DNA of 64,000 nt from Flavobacteriaceae bacterium EG-1. Its GTDB lineage: Bacteria > Bacteroidota > Bacteroidia > Flavobacteriales > Flavobacteriaceae. The stretch lies in contig NZ_WJPK01000002.1 of assembly GCF_009649685.1 (NCBI RefSeq), positions 164,202-228,201 of the forward strand. The letters run 5' to 3'. Positions 36,122 through 45,179 of this stretch are shown here, in pieces. The stretch's first letter is position 1. Each line of letters opens with the position of its first letter. A program made the position numbers and the translations under genes. The notes under the pieces were generated by a model, which did no database searches, was not told the DNA's origin, and saw nothing but the letters and a program-made list of their open reading frames with translations.

Positions 36122-37194
36122 TGAGTAAATTTACCGATGACATATTAACTAGCCTTTTGGCTAAATTTGCTATTGTACAAAAAGAGTATGTTTTTCAACC
36201 ATTAACTGATGGTTATATAAACGATACTTTTTTGGTTTTAGAAAACGATAAGCCTTTATATATACTTCAAAGAGTAAATCATCTTGTTTTTAAAAACATC
36301 TATGGACTAATGAACAATGTTCATAAAGCCCTAGAAAAACTTGAAGACTATGATTACCATAAAATTACTTTGGTAAAAACTCACAACGGAAAGAGCTTTT
36401 ATGAAACTCACAAAGGAGACAAGGCCTATTGGAGGTTAATGACCTACATAGACCAAAGTACTGCTCACAATACTACCGAAGACCCTGAAATAGCCTATGA
36501 GGCAGGAAGAATTATTGGCAAATTTCATTTACTTCTAAATGATGTGAAAGTTGATGACTACGTTGATACGATACCGAGGTTTCATGATTTAAATTTGCGC
36601 AAAGGCCAATTTGAAGATGCTTTACAAAACGCTGAGACTCATAAAAAAGAAATTGCTGCGAAGGATATAGACTTTGCTATTGAAACACTGGCGAAACTTA
36701 CTGCCATGAATCAGTCACAATTGCCTATTCGAATATGCCATAACGATACCAAACTAAACAATATACTATTCTCAAAAAAAGCAAGCAAAGCGCTTTGTTT
36801 AATAGATTTAGACACCATTATGAAAGGGCATTTTCATTTTGATTTTGGTGATGCTGTACGTACAATTGTTAATACTGCTCCTGAAGACGAACAACAACAT
36901 GAGAAAATCACTTTTAAAAAACCATTGTTCGAAGCTTTTGTAAGCGGCATTGCTTTAAATGGTAATTTTCTCTCTAATGATGAAATTGAAGCGTTACCTT
37001 TTGGTGCAATTTTGCTTCCTTTTTTACATGGTCTTAGAGCACTTACAGACTACCTTAACAATAACATTTATTACAAGGTTGCGTATGAAAATCAAAATTT
37101 AGATCGCGGAAGAAGTCTTTTCGATTTCACTCAAAAAGCTTTAACTAATTTTGATTTCATGAAAGAGATAACTGCAAATAAACTCAGAGCTTAA
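36121..37194 (+). CDS. APH-fold sugar kinase (NahK/AmgK-like)
   Basis: I start at the ATG at 36121; a TTG at 36109 inside the previous gene is rejected. The roughly 357-residue protein has the aminoglycoside-phosphotransferase fold. Catalytic-loop motif IRICHNDTKLNNILF and the metal-binding LIDLDTIMKGHFHFDFGDA are both intact. The N-lobe has YILQRVNHLVFKN with the ATP-binding Lys/Arg region. N-acetylhexosamine or amino-sugar 1-phosphorylation is likely because it is coupled to a nucleotidyltransferase; the exact sugar is not deducible. Confidence 0.83.
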   Translation: MSKFTDDILTSLLAKFAIVQKEYVFQPLTDGYINDTFLVLENDKPLYILQRVNHLVFKNIYGLMNNVHKALEKLEDYDYHKITLVKTHNGKSFYETHKGDKAYWRLMTYIDQSTAHNTTEDPEIAYEAGRIIGKFHLLLNDVKVDDYVDTIPRFHDLNLRKGQFEDALQNAETHKKEIAAKDIDFAIETLAKLTAMNQSQLPIRICHNDTKLNNILFSKKASKALCLIDLDTIMKGHFHFDFGDAVRTIVNTAPEDEQQHEKITFKKPLFEAFVSGIALNGNFLSNDEIEALPFGAILLPFLHGLRALTDYLNNNIYYKVAYENQNLDRGRSLFDFTQKALTNFDFMKEITANKLRA

Positions 37195-38370
37195 TTATTT
37201 TACTACTCCAAACTTATATATACAGGTAGAATAATATTTTTCACCTGGCTCCAATACCGTACTTGGAAAATCTGAATTATTCGGTGAATCTGGGAAATGC
37301 TGTGTTTCTAAACAAAAACTTCCTCTTGATTTATACGCTTTTTTAGACTTCCCGATAAAAGTTCCATTTAAAAAGTTTCCAGAATAAAATTGTACTCCTG
37401 GTTCATTGGTATAAACTTCTAAAGTTCTACCACTTTCCGGCTCAATTACTTTAGCCGCCAAAACATTACCCTCCTTATCTACTGGCGCTGAATTTAAAAC
37501 ATAATTATGGTCGTATCCATTACCATAATTTAACTGTTCTGTATCTGTGTCAATTTCTAACCCAATAGGCTTCGGAGTTCTAAAATCAAAAGGAGTATTC
37601 TCTACCTTTCTTATTTCACCTGTAGGTATCAAACCTTCATCAACGGGGGTAAAAGCATCTGCATTTATCATCATAATATGCTCATTAACATTACCAGAAG
37701 ATTCTCCAGCCAAATTAAAAAATGAGTGATGTGTAAGATTTACAATAGTCGTTTTATCAGTACTTGCATGATAACTTATTTTAAGTTCATTATCATCTGT
37801 TAACTCATAACTCACAATTACCTTAAGATTACCCGGATATCCCTCTTCCATATCTGGGGATGTTCTTGAAAATACTATTGAATTATCAGAATGTGTATCA
37901 ACATCCCAAACAATAGCATTAAAACCCTTAGTACCACCATGTAAATGATTACCATTATTGTTGCCTACCAAAGAATACTTTTTGCCTTTCAATTCAAACT
38001 GTCCTTTAGCAATTCTATTTCCGTAACGACCAATAGTGGCACCAAAAAATGCACCACCGGGTTCCATAAAGCCTTCCAATTTATCAGGACCTAAAACAAC
38101 ATCAGTAAAGTTCCCATTCCTATCTGGCACGTACAATGTAATGAGTCGTTGACCATAATTAGTAAAAGTCACCTCAATCCCATTAGCATTGGTTAACGTA
38201 TAAAATTTTGTCATTTTCCCATCTATTTTCTTCTCAAAATCAGAAGGGTTTAAAGTATGTAGAATTTTAGTTGTTTTAGACTGAATACTATCCTGCATTT
38301 TGGTTGTTTTTTTATCCTCTTTACATGAAGAAAGTAACACAATTATAAGTAAAGAAACAATTTTTTTCAT
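37195..38370 (-). CDS. galM: Aldose 1-epimerase (galactose mutarotase) lipoprotein
   Basis: This 391-residue protein has a lipoprotein signal (LLIIVLLSSCKED) and a full galactose-mutarotase domain. Motifs include FFGATIGRYGNRIAKGQF, NGNHLHGGTKGFNAIVWDV (first catalytic His), LTHHSFFNLAGE (second His) and the CLETQHFPDSPN segment with the catalytic Glu. It interconverts alpha and beta anomers of hexoses in the periplasm or on the membrane surface. The gene diverges from the DUF1080 gene across a long inverted repeat, and its stop abuts the kinase stop. Confidence 0.92.
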   Translation of the reverse strand: MKKIVSLLIIVLLSSCKEDKKTTKMQDSIQSKTTKILHTLNPSDFEKKIDGKMTKFYTLTNANGIEVTFTNYGQRLITLYVPDRNGNFTDVVLGPDKLEGFMEPGGAFFGATIGRYGNRIAKGQFELKGKKYSLVGNNNGNHLHGGTKGFNAIVWDVDTHSDNSIVFSRTSPDMEEGYPGNLKVIVSYELTDDNELKISYHASTDKTTIVNLTHHSFFNLAGESSGNVNEHIMMINADAFTPVDEGLIPTGEIRKVENTPFDFRTPKPIGLEIDTDTEQLNYGNGYDHNYVLNSAPVDKEGNVLAAKVIEPESGRTLEVYTNEPGVQFYSGNFLNGTFIGKSKKAYKSRGSFCLETQHFPDSPNNSDFPSTVLEPGEKYYSTCIYKFGVVK

Positions 38371-38403
38371 TTTAATAAATTAAGTAATATTTAAAGATTG
38401 TAT

Positions 38404-38565
38404 TAAATCAATCATGATTTTCAATTTTATTTAATCGATATTAGTAATGTAAGGAAATGCCAAGCCAATTAAAAATATTTCATTTCATATAGGATTTATT
38501 AAAAATAAGAACAATTTAAATACCAAATCGGAACAAATTTAAAATTGAAAATCATAATTGATTTA
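38404..38565. repeat. Near-perfect 26-bp inverted repeat in a divergent promoter region
   Basis: The segment 38404-38429 matches the reverse complement of 38540-38565 at 25 of 26 positions, with about 110 bp between. The left arm contains the palindrome AATCATGATT (38410-38419). The right arm runs into AATCATAA-TTGAT-TTATGATT (38549-38569). Each arm lies about 35-50 bp from the start of the gene it faces (galM lipoprotein left, DUF1080 right). Confidence 0.85.
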
Positions 38566-38611
38566 TGATTAGTTTTTTTATAATTTGATACAATTCTTAA
38601 AAGCAATATAC

Positions 38612-39259
38612 ATGTCACAAAATATTAAAATATTACTTTCAACTACCGTTTGCTATTTAATAATGAATTTTAGTTTCGCGCAAGAGCCTGACGGTTGGAT
38701 TTCTTTGTTTAATGGTAAAGATTTCGATGGATGGCAAGTAGGTGAAAATGCAGAAACTTTTTCTATAGTCGACGGAACTATCAAAGTAGCAGGACCTAAA
38801 GCACACTTATATTATGTTGGCGCTGTTGAGAACCACAATTTTAAAAACTTTGAATTTAAAGCTTCAGTTATGACCAAACCTGGTTCTAATTCTGGAATTT
38901 ACGTTCACACTAAATATCAAGAAGCTAGTTGGCCTTTACATGGATATGAAGTACAGGTTAATAATTCACAAAGTGATTGGAAAAGAACTGGAAGCTTATA
39001 CAACATTGTAGATATTAAAGAAAACTATGCAAAGGACAATGAATGGTATACCGAGTATATTAAGGTACAAGGAAATCGGATTATCGTAAAAATTAATGAT
39101 ATTGTCGTTGTTGATTATACTGAACCTGAAAATCCACTTAGAGAAGGGAATGGCATATATCGTGTATTAAGCAGTGGTACCTTTGCGTTACAGGGCCACG
39201 ACCCTAATAGTATCATCTTCTATAAAGACATTATGGTGAAACCGCTAAATGACAAATAA
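38612..39259 (+). CDS. DUF1080 (3-keto-disaccharide hydrolase-like) exported protein
   Basis: I start at ATG 38612, which gives a signal peptide ending NFSFAQ; an in-frame TTG at 38585 is rejected. The roughly 215-residue protein has the lectin-like DUF1080 fold: WISLFNGKDFDGWQVG near the start, then MTKPGSNSGIYVHTKYQ and WPLHGYEVQVNNS, and it ends with GTFALQGHDPNSIIFYKDI. DUF1080 domains include beta-glycoside/3-keto-glycoside hydrolases and lectin-like modules. The divergent galM and shared inverted repeat suggest joint regulation. Confidence 0.9.
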   Translation: MSQNIKILLSTTVCYLIMNFSFAQEPDGWISLFNGKDFDGWQVGENAETFSIVDGTIKVAGPKAHLYYVGAVENHNFKNFEFKASVMTKPGSNSGIYVHTKYQEASWPLHGYEVQVNNSQSDWKRTGSLYNIVDIKENYAKDNEWYTEYIKVQGNRIIVKINDIVVVDYTEPENPLREGNGIYRVLSSGTFALQGHDPNSIIFYKDIMVKPLNDK

Positions 39260-39291
39260 AAAATATTTTAGCTTATTTTAAAGAAAATTGT

Positions 39292-39321
39292 TTGCGCAAT
39301 TGAATAAGCACCGTATATTTG
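39292..39321 (+). promoter_or_regulatory. Promoter of tRNA-Asp
   Basis: TTG (39292-39294) and TATATTTG (39314-39321) are separated by 19 bp, matching the flavobacterial TTG/TAnnTTTG consensus. The tRNA 5' end is about 80 bp downstream. Confidence 0.75.
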
Positions 39322-39400
39322 CACACGCTTTGCAAAAAGCATTTGAACAAGATTTGAATCTGACTGTTGTCAGAGTTAGCCTAAGGCAAATAAAATCATT

Positions 39401-39474
39401 GGTCTGGTAGTTCAGTTGGTTAGAATACCTGCCTGTCACGCAGGGGGTCGCGGGTTCGAGTCCCGTCCAGACCG
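39401..39474 (+). tRNA. tRNA-Asp (anticodon GUC)
   Basis: The acceptor stem is GGTCTGG/CCAGACC with discriminator G. The D-arm contains AGTTCAGTTGGTTAGAA. The anticodon loop is CTGTCAC (anticodon GTC), the variable loop is GGGTCG, and the T-arm is CGGGTTCGAGTCCCG. No CCA is encoded. It has its own promoter and terminator. The T6SS locus begins about 1 kb downstream. Confidence 0.98.
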
Positions 39475-39479
39475 CAGAA

Positions 39480-39507
39480 AGCTCTCAAGAAATTGGGAGC
39501 TTTTTTT
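39480..39507 (+). terminator. Rho-independent terminator of tRNA-Asp
   Basis: AGCTCTCAA-GAAA-TTGGGAGCT (one G-T pair) followed by seven T. Confidence 0.92.
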
Positions 39508-39728
39508 CGTTTATACTATTACCTGAAAATTTAAATAAAACTGGTGCGGGTTCCCATGAAGCTTCGGTCGGTAAGACTGCAAAGAAGTCTACTATAATTT
39601 AATACATAGTCATACATTTAAAATTTAGCCACCAAAGGTAAAAGCAATCGCGTAATTATAGCTATTTAGTGTCAGTAAATCTTTTATAGGTATTTATGCA
39701 ACAGGCACGCTTATAAATGAGTAGTCAG

Positions 39729-40094
39729 TCAGATTACTATTCCTAACTTCGCTTGAATTGTATTCTTAATTTCAAAATTGCTAGCAGACTTAAATTCAAA
39801 ATTATTGGACTCAGAAACCACCTTGTAAGCCAATTGTGAGCTCAAGTTCTTTATGCAAGTTCTATTTAGATTTGTTGTTGCTTTTAATAATAATTCACGC
39901 TCAAATTTCTTTTTTAATCTTACATACTGAGCCTTCTTGTTCGGGTGAAAAGAACCAGTTTTGTCTAATTCTTCTATGATGTCATCCACTTCAAAACAGT
40001 CAATAGATCTATGAACTAAAACACAAAGCCCAACACCCCATGCAGGCCAAGCTTCGCATTCTAAACTTTTATTACATTTCGGACAATTAACCAT
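39729..40094 (-). CDS. Hypothetical protein with possible zinc site
   Basis: This 121-residue protein begins MVNCPKCNKSLECEAWPAWG, which has CxxC plus two further cysteines, suggesting a small zinc ribbon. The rest is helical and basic and includes KKAQYVRLKKKFERELLLK. I do not recognise the family. It is the last gene on the tRNA side before the T6SS locus. It may belong to the island or be unrelated. Confidence 0.6.
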   Translation of the reverse strand: MVNCPKCNKSLECEAWPAWGVGLCVLVHRSIDCFEVDDIIEELDKTGSFHPNKKAQYVRLKKKFERELLLKATTNLNRTCIKNLSSQLAYKVVSESNNFEFKSASNFEIKNTIQAKLGIVI

Positions 40095-40470
40095 ATAATT
40101 TTCTTTTAGAGTATTTTGTTTGCAAATTAATCGATGGAATGTTCCAAACTTATTGATTAAGCATTAAAATAATCATTCCATTAAAAAATGATCTTTTAAA
40201 ACACTACATAGAATTGAAATCTTACCTTAAAACCCATTTTGGACTTACATAAAAAACAACTTACAATAACCCCTTTAGAGACAAACCAATGAAAAACGAA
40301 TCTTAAAAATATTTCTTAATAAAGTTCTTTTCATATATTTAACCATATTGCCTTAATCTAAAGCAGGAATCCACCTACATGGTTTTTCACATAATATACT
40401 AATTTCAAACCAAGTTCCATAGATATTTAAGTTATCATAAATACCGATACAAAACAATGTTTAATAAAAT
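40095..40470. other. Intergenic region, no gene seen
   Basis: About 375 bp of AT-rich DNA between the small zinc-site gene and the end of the left T6SS operon. No ORF with a family signal and no strong terminator hairpin was found. Confidence 0.4.
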
Positions 40471-40977
40471 TTAGTTTAATTTTCTTGCGATATACAATTC
40501 TCTTTCTATTTGTGTAAGGTCTTTTTTGCAGTTTTCATATGCAAGTTGATACTCTGCAATTGTAGCTTCCGATTCTTTCAGTGTAACCAACTTAATTTTT
40601 GCATCTTGCAATTCAACATAAAGTTTCGTAATTGCCATGTGCATGTCATATACATGAGATGTGCTTTTTGGCGGAATACTTTTTTCAAGGTCAACTATTT
40701 TGGCACTAATACGTGAGTTTTCATAAGATGTATTCTGCCCTGGCGCTCCTAGCGTTTCTATCATTTCAGTCAACTCTATCATTTCAGTTAAAAAATTAAT
40801 CTGATATTCATTCTCAATACTAATTGTTTTTATCTGATTCCGTAAAAGTTGATTTTCCTTTTCAGGAATTTTAAAATTAAAGTATACAGCTACTATAATC
40901 ATTGCAACCGTTACAATAAATAGAGTCACAAACTTTAGAAAACTTGTAAGTCTTTCTTTGCTATTCTTAGCTTTCAA
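40471..40977 (-). CDS. tssO: T6SSiii membrane protein TssO
   Basis: This 168-residue protein has a single N-terminal TM helix (about 13-35, FLKFVTLFIVTVAMIIVAVY) followed by a predicted periplasmic coiled-coil region that is Glu/Lys-rich to the end. The length, topology and place at the end of a TssE-F-P-K operon match TssO of subtype iii T6SS. TssO with TssN, TssP, TssQ and TssR replaces the TssJLM complex. The gene is the last of the left operon. Confidence 0.75.
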   Translation of the reverse strand: MKAKNSKERLTSFLKFVTLFIVTVAMIIVAVYFNFKIPEKENQLLRNQIKTISIENEYQINFLTEMIELTEMIETLGAPGQNTSYENSRISAKIVDLEKSIPPKSTSHVYDMHMAITKLYVELQDAKIKLVTLKESEATIAEYQLAYENCKKDLTQIERELYIARKLN

Positions 40978-41018
40978 AATATATTTTCAATTAAGTTAAT
41001 ACCCATGTTTAATTCTTT

Positions 41019-42173
41019 TTAATCTAAAAGAAAATTTCTTCTGCCTTTTATTTCATTATTATTAATGGTTTCTTCTTTGACAAAAATTCCAGTTTCAGGT
41101 TTTTTCCCTATGTAATCAAGCTCATTTAGTTTTTTAAATAATATCAGCATTAGTTTCGTAAATTCTGACAAATCTTGAAAAGCTGCATTAATATCAGTAT
41201 GAACGTAATTTATTTCAATTGTTTCTATTAATACGCTTTCTATGGCACCCTGTCTTAAATCACACCATTCAGCAAGATAGTTTACAAAATCTTCTTTTCC
41301 GGTACCTTCAAAAACATCTAAACTACTTTTTATTACTCGAGCAAGACCTGCTATTTTTGAAATTATTTTAATCGGCGCCTCATTTTTATCCACAATCCTA
41401 TATTCAACTAAATATGCATTAAGGTATTGTATCATTTGCTGTGATAAATGAAGAGCTACATTTGCTAAGTCATTAGTCTGTTTCTTTTGATAAATTTTCT
41501 GAATAATCCGTATACAAAACAACTCCATTTGATTGAGAAACGTACCTAATTCATTATAAACAAATTTTAAATCAGGATGACTTTGCATGGATGTGCAAGG
41601 AGGAATAAAATTTAAATCAACAGCTAAATTATCCTCTTTATTTACGATTTTACCTATGCTTATGTGATATAGGCCTAATTCCTGTTTTGAAGTCTCACTT
41701 ACTGGAATAACATCTAGTCTAAATTCTGGAAGAACATGCGGATGTCTTGGAGGGACCTCATCAGGATTTGCCTCTCCAAAAGCTACTTTCTTTAAAGGGT
41801 TTACAATTAGCACAATATACCATGCTAAATCTTTTTTATCAACTTTAATTTGTTGACTTAGTTTATGACCAGAATGTTCTAACATAGAAGAAACGGCCTT
41901 AGAAATATTTATGAGTACACCTCCAAGTGTAATTGCTCTACAACTATGAAGCGTAACTTCAATCGTTGATTGACCATCTATCGACGTTGTCAACTCCAGC
42001 GAACTCAAATGACCCGATGTCATCGGCAAGAGACCAAAATTAGATGGCGTTATATTTAAATGTTGAGAATCTCTAATTTTATCAAGAAGAGAATTCTCCA
42101 TGTCAATGAAATGATTTTTATTAATCTTCATTCCATCTACCCAATTTACACTATAAAGTCCACTGTTTGCCAT
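41019..42173 (-). CDS. tssK: T6SS baseplate protein TssK
   Basis: This 384-residue protein has the TssK N-terminus: LYSVNWVDGMKINKNHFIDME, matching the family's V-x-W-x-x-G-M-x-(L)-x-x-x-H-F motif. The central part is beta-rich and the C-terminal 120 residues are helical, as in TssK's neck and head domains. TssK links the baseplate wedge to the membrane anchor. It lies 20 bp from the PKD-protein gene and 41 bp from tssO. Confidence 0.85.
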   Translation of the reverse strand: MANSGLYSVNWVDGMKINKNHFIDMENSLLDKIRDSQHLNITPSNFGLLPMTSGHLSSLELTTSIDGQSTIEVTLHSCRAITLGGVLINISKAVSSMLEHSGHKLSQQIKVDKKDLAWYIVLIVNPLKKVAFGEANPDEVPPRHPHVLPEFRLDVIPVSETSKQELGLYHISIGKIVNKEDNLAVDLNFIPPCTSMQSHPDLKFVYNELGTFLNQMELFCIRIIQKIYQKKQTNDLANVALHLSQQMIQYLNAYLVEYRIVDKNEAPIKIISKIAGLARVIKSSLDVFEGTGKEDFVNYLAEWCDLRQGAIESVLIETIEINYVHTDINAAFQDLSEFTKLMLILFKKLNELDYIGKKPETGIFVKEETINNNEIKGRRNFLLD

Positions 42174-42193
42174 TTTCCTATTCTTAAACTATA

Positions 42194-43288
42194 TTATCTA
42201 GTGTAATTTATTTCAAATGAATAAATACATTTTTTTTCATTACCCCAGACTATTCTTTTGATAATTATCTTTTTTCCCTTAATAAATTTACAAAATGATT
42301 TAAATGTATAACTCTTTCCATTTGCAAGAACTAACGGATTTACGTCTTCACAAAAATAATTAGTAAATTCCTGAACGCTCATTTGGTTATCAGAAACACT
42401 TTGCAAACCAATTCTTATTGTATTTTCATCAAGGGCTGGAGTATTTACAACTTCACTTTTTTCCTTAGGCTTTTCAGGAATTTCAACATTCTCTTTTACC
42501 TCTGCAACTATTTTTTCAGCTGGTTCTACTTCTATCTCCGGTTTACTTTGTTCAATTCTAACAGTTTCTTCTGAAGGTTTTGTCAACTGTTCTATGGGAG
42601 TTTCAGGAGCATCAGGTAAGTTTAAAAAATTCTGATTAGACTTTTTACTTATATTTATAACCCTCTCTTTTCTCTCTTTTACAGGCACAACTTGTATGGT
42701 TTTTTTAATTAAATAATCAATTTCCCCATTAATAATCAATGAAACGGTGTAAGCCCCTGGCTTTTTGTAGATATACTCCGCGGTTTTAGTAACCGCATTT
42801 ACCTTTAAGCTCTCTCCGAACCTCCATTCCCAATTATGTGCTGTCTTTGAATTATCAGTTACCACTAATTTATCTCCAACTTTAATACTTTTGGGTAAAT
42901 AAAATTCAGAGAAATTCATTGAATCAAGAACTTTCACTTTTGGCTCAATATAAATAGTCTTAATCTTTTGACAACTATTATTAACTTTTAGACTAACTTC
43001 ATAATACCCTTCTTTTTCAAAAACGTGTAGTTCACTTTTTTTATTCTTAATAGCTGTACCGTCACCAAAATCCCATTCCCATTCTTTAGCTTCTTTAGTA
43101 TTATCCCTAAATTGAATAACTGAACCTACTTTATTCTCAAAATTATCAAAAGAAAAATTCACTTCTACACATGGTTCATGATTCGCATATCTATATGAAA
43201 AAGAACTTGCTGCAAGAACGAAAACAAAAATAAAAAAGTAATACACTCTCTTATCTATAAAAGTAGTTGAACTCTTTTGCGTACTCAT
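42194..43288 (-). CDS. tssP: PKD-domain inner-membrane protein, probable TssP
   Basis: This 364-residue protein has one TM helix at about 14-34, then two PKD-like domains. The first runs over roughly 45-115 and contains EWEWDFGDGTAIKN. The second, around 125-200, contains NWEWRFGE and GAYTVSLIINGE. A proline-, lysine- and glutamate-rich linker (about 210-275) follows. A small C-terminal domain (about 285-364) includes two cysteines in NYFCEDVNPLV and SFCKFIKG. A membrane protein with a large periplasmic part in this operon position fits TssP of T6SSiii, but I assign the name from context rather than a clear family match. Confidence 0.6.
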   Translation of the reverse strand: MSTQKSSTTFIDKRVYYFFIFVFVLAASSFSYRYANHEPCVEVNFSFDNFENKVGSVIQFRDNTKEAKEWEWDFGDGTAIKNKKSELHVFEKEGYYEVSLKVNNSCQKIKTIYIEPKVKVLDSMNFSEFYLPKSIKVGDKLVVTDNSKTAHNWEWRFGESLKVNAVTKTAEYIYKKPGAYTVSLIINGEIDYLIKKTIQVVPVKERKERVINISKKSNQNFLNLPDAPETPIEQLTKPSEETVRIEQSKPEIEVEPAEKIVAEVKENVEIPEKPKEKSEVVNTPALDENTIRIGLQSVSDNQMSVQEFTNYFCEDVNPLVLANGKSYTFKSFCKFIKGKKIIIKRIVWGNEKKCIYSFEINYTR

Positions 43289-43340
43289 TATTCAAAATTA
43301 AATTTATATACTTCAAGAACAGGACTATAATGTTTCTGTT

Positions 43341-45176
43341 TCAATTTAATATTTTTAGTTCATAGGGAAATACGTTTAATGATTTTTTTTCAAGTATATG
43401 CATTAACTTATTATTCTCTCCCTTCCAAACGTCTTTATTTATTTTTTTATTAGGGGTTAATAATATTTGAATATTTGGCACCCATCCCTTATTCAATTCC
43501 AAGTCTTTTGTAAAACCTCTTTTAATTTCAACTTTTGCCAACTTATCACCGTAAATTTCATAACAAAGTACTCGTATGTCTTCTTTAGTTACTATTCTGT
43601 CTCGCGTAAGCAGTGCACGGCGATAGGAATTAAGACGATCAGCCATCTTTAAATCATCCTTACCCCCTGTACTTGTAGTAAGAAAATAATTATTCATTTG
43701 TTTCACACCAATACCCTTACTAAGAGACAATTCACTACCTGATTTTATATTATTAGCCAGAAAACCATTAGTCGTCCAAAATTCAACTAATAGTTGATCA
43801 TCCTGTTTATATGGACTTAAGACTGCAAAATGAGTCTGAGTTTGATCAATAATACTATCGTCAACCTTTTTCTCCAAAACAGCAATTTGCTGATTTAAAG
43901 ATTTTAAACTTTTCAATAGAAAATCATTGTTTAAAAACGCAAACGACGCACTCTCATCTTTCAACAATTCCAACAAATAAACAATGTATTCTTTTGCTTT
44001 TCTTTGCTCTAACTTACCAATACTATTACTGCGAACAATAAAAGTACCCTTATTAGAACTCAACTCATTATTTGTCCTTACACTATATTGTTTTCCATCT
44101 GTATTGACAATTGATTTTAAATCAAAAAATAAATTTTCTGTTATTAGTGGAATAATGTGAACATAATCTTTCAATTGATATGAAAAAGAAAACAACTCTC
44201 TATTAACTACAGGAAATGCATTTAACGAACAAATGACATTACTCAAAACGTTATTATTAATAACAGTAGGAAATTCAATTTTTATCCACTGAATTCCGCT
44301 TTCAGTTTTAATATTATTTTCCCTCAAAAAATTATTTACTTCATTGTTATTCTCAGAATTAGCGTTAAAATCATTTGATGATTTTATAGTAATGAAGTTT
44401 TTCTTATAAAAATTTAGTATTTCTTGGTGTGTTAAATCTGATTTGTGCGAGATTTCTTCAAAAATATTATTTACAATTATCTCTCCTTCATCAATAGAGT
44501 TGTAAAAACCATGGGTAGTCTCCAATGCTTTTCCATTTAATGACCATTTAGAGTTTTTAAGATGATTGTAAAAAAGTTCTTTGTTTTTATCCTCAGTTCC
44601 TAGTAGTTCAAAATAAAAGGACACATCATTAAGCAGCAAATTGCGTTGCGAGCTGTTAACCCCAACAAGAATTGTAGATTCAGGCAAAAAAGCACTTTTA
44701 GAAACTTTACTCTGCACTTCCCTATTCTTTTTTTCATCCAATCGAAAGTGGTTGGTTCCTATTATCATATGCTCAATTTTAGCATCTACTAAATTGAAAT
44801 CTTGAATAGGTGTAAAAGAAATCTCTTTAAATTTTACCGATGTCTTTTGATGTGGGATTTTTTTTCGATAACTAAAATGGTATTCAGCATTTATCGATGT
44901 TATTGCATCAATAGGAGTTGCATATAAAATGGAATGTGCAGGGGTTGGTCCAACACTTCTTTCTGGGGTCATTAGCTCAATAAGCTTTTCGGTAATCCTA
45001 GTTTCAGACTCATTTAACTCTGAAGAAATTTTTTCAATTTCAGCAGAACAAGCCGAAAGAAGAAGCGAAATTATAGGATCAAAAGATGTTTCAATTTCAT
45101 TAGCCTCGATCCCCCAAACTTCGGCCGCAGTCTTAATCATTCTATTTTTTATTTGCTCTTTAGTATTTTTCCCCAT
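43341..45176 (-). CDS. tssF: T6SS baseplate protein TssF
   Basis: This 611-residue protein has the N-terminal pattern expected for TssF. ELMTPERSVGPTPAHSILYATP at about 68-90 corresponds to the family's conserved 'RP-PAH-' block. The C-terminal third has the family's LNSYRRALLTRDRIVTKEDIRVLCYE region followed by a short domain ending FPYELKILN. TssF dimers form the baseplate wedge with TssG and TssE. Its start is 3 bp from the tssE stop. Confidence 0.85.
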   Translation of the reverse strand: MGKNTKEQIKNRMIKTAAEVWGIEANEIETSFDPIISLLLSACSAEIEKISSELNESETRITEKLIELMTPERSVGPTPAHSILYATPIDAITSINAEYHFSYRKKIPHQKTSVKFKEISFTPIQDFNLVDAKIEHMIIGTNHFRLDEKKNREVQSKVSKSAFLPESTILVGVNSSQRNLLLNDVSFYFELLGTEDKNKELFYNHLKNSKWSLNGKALETTHGFYNSIDEGEIIVNNIFEEISHKSDLTHQEILNFYKKNFITIKSSNDFNANSENNNEVNNFLRENNIKTESGIQWIKIEFPTVINNNVLSNVICSLNAFPVVNRELFSFSYQLKDYVHIIPLITENLFFDLKSIVNTDGKQYSVRTNNELSSNKGTFIVRSNSIGKLEQRKAKEYIVYLLELLKDESASFAFLNNDFLLKSLKSLNQQIAVLEKKVDDSIIDQTQTHFAVLSPYKQDDQLLVEFWTTNGFLANNIKSGSELSLSKGIGVKQMNNYFLTTSTGGKDDLKMADRLNSYRRALLTRDRIVTKEDIRVLCYEIYGDKLAKVEIKRGFTKDLELNKGWVPNIQILLTPNKKINKDVWKGENNKLMHILEKKSLNVFPYELKILN

Positions 45177-45179
45177 AGG

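Noticed and set aside
39401-39728. An attachment site or integrase beside tRNA-Asp
   Set aside because: No repeat of the tRNA 3' end and no recombinase gene were found in the window.
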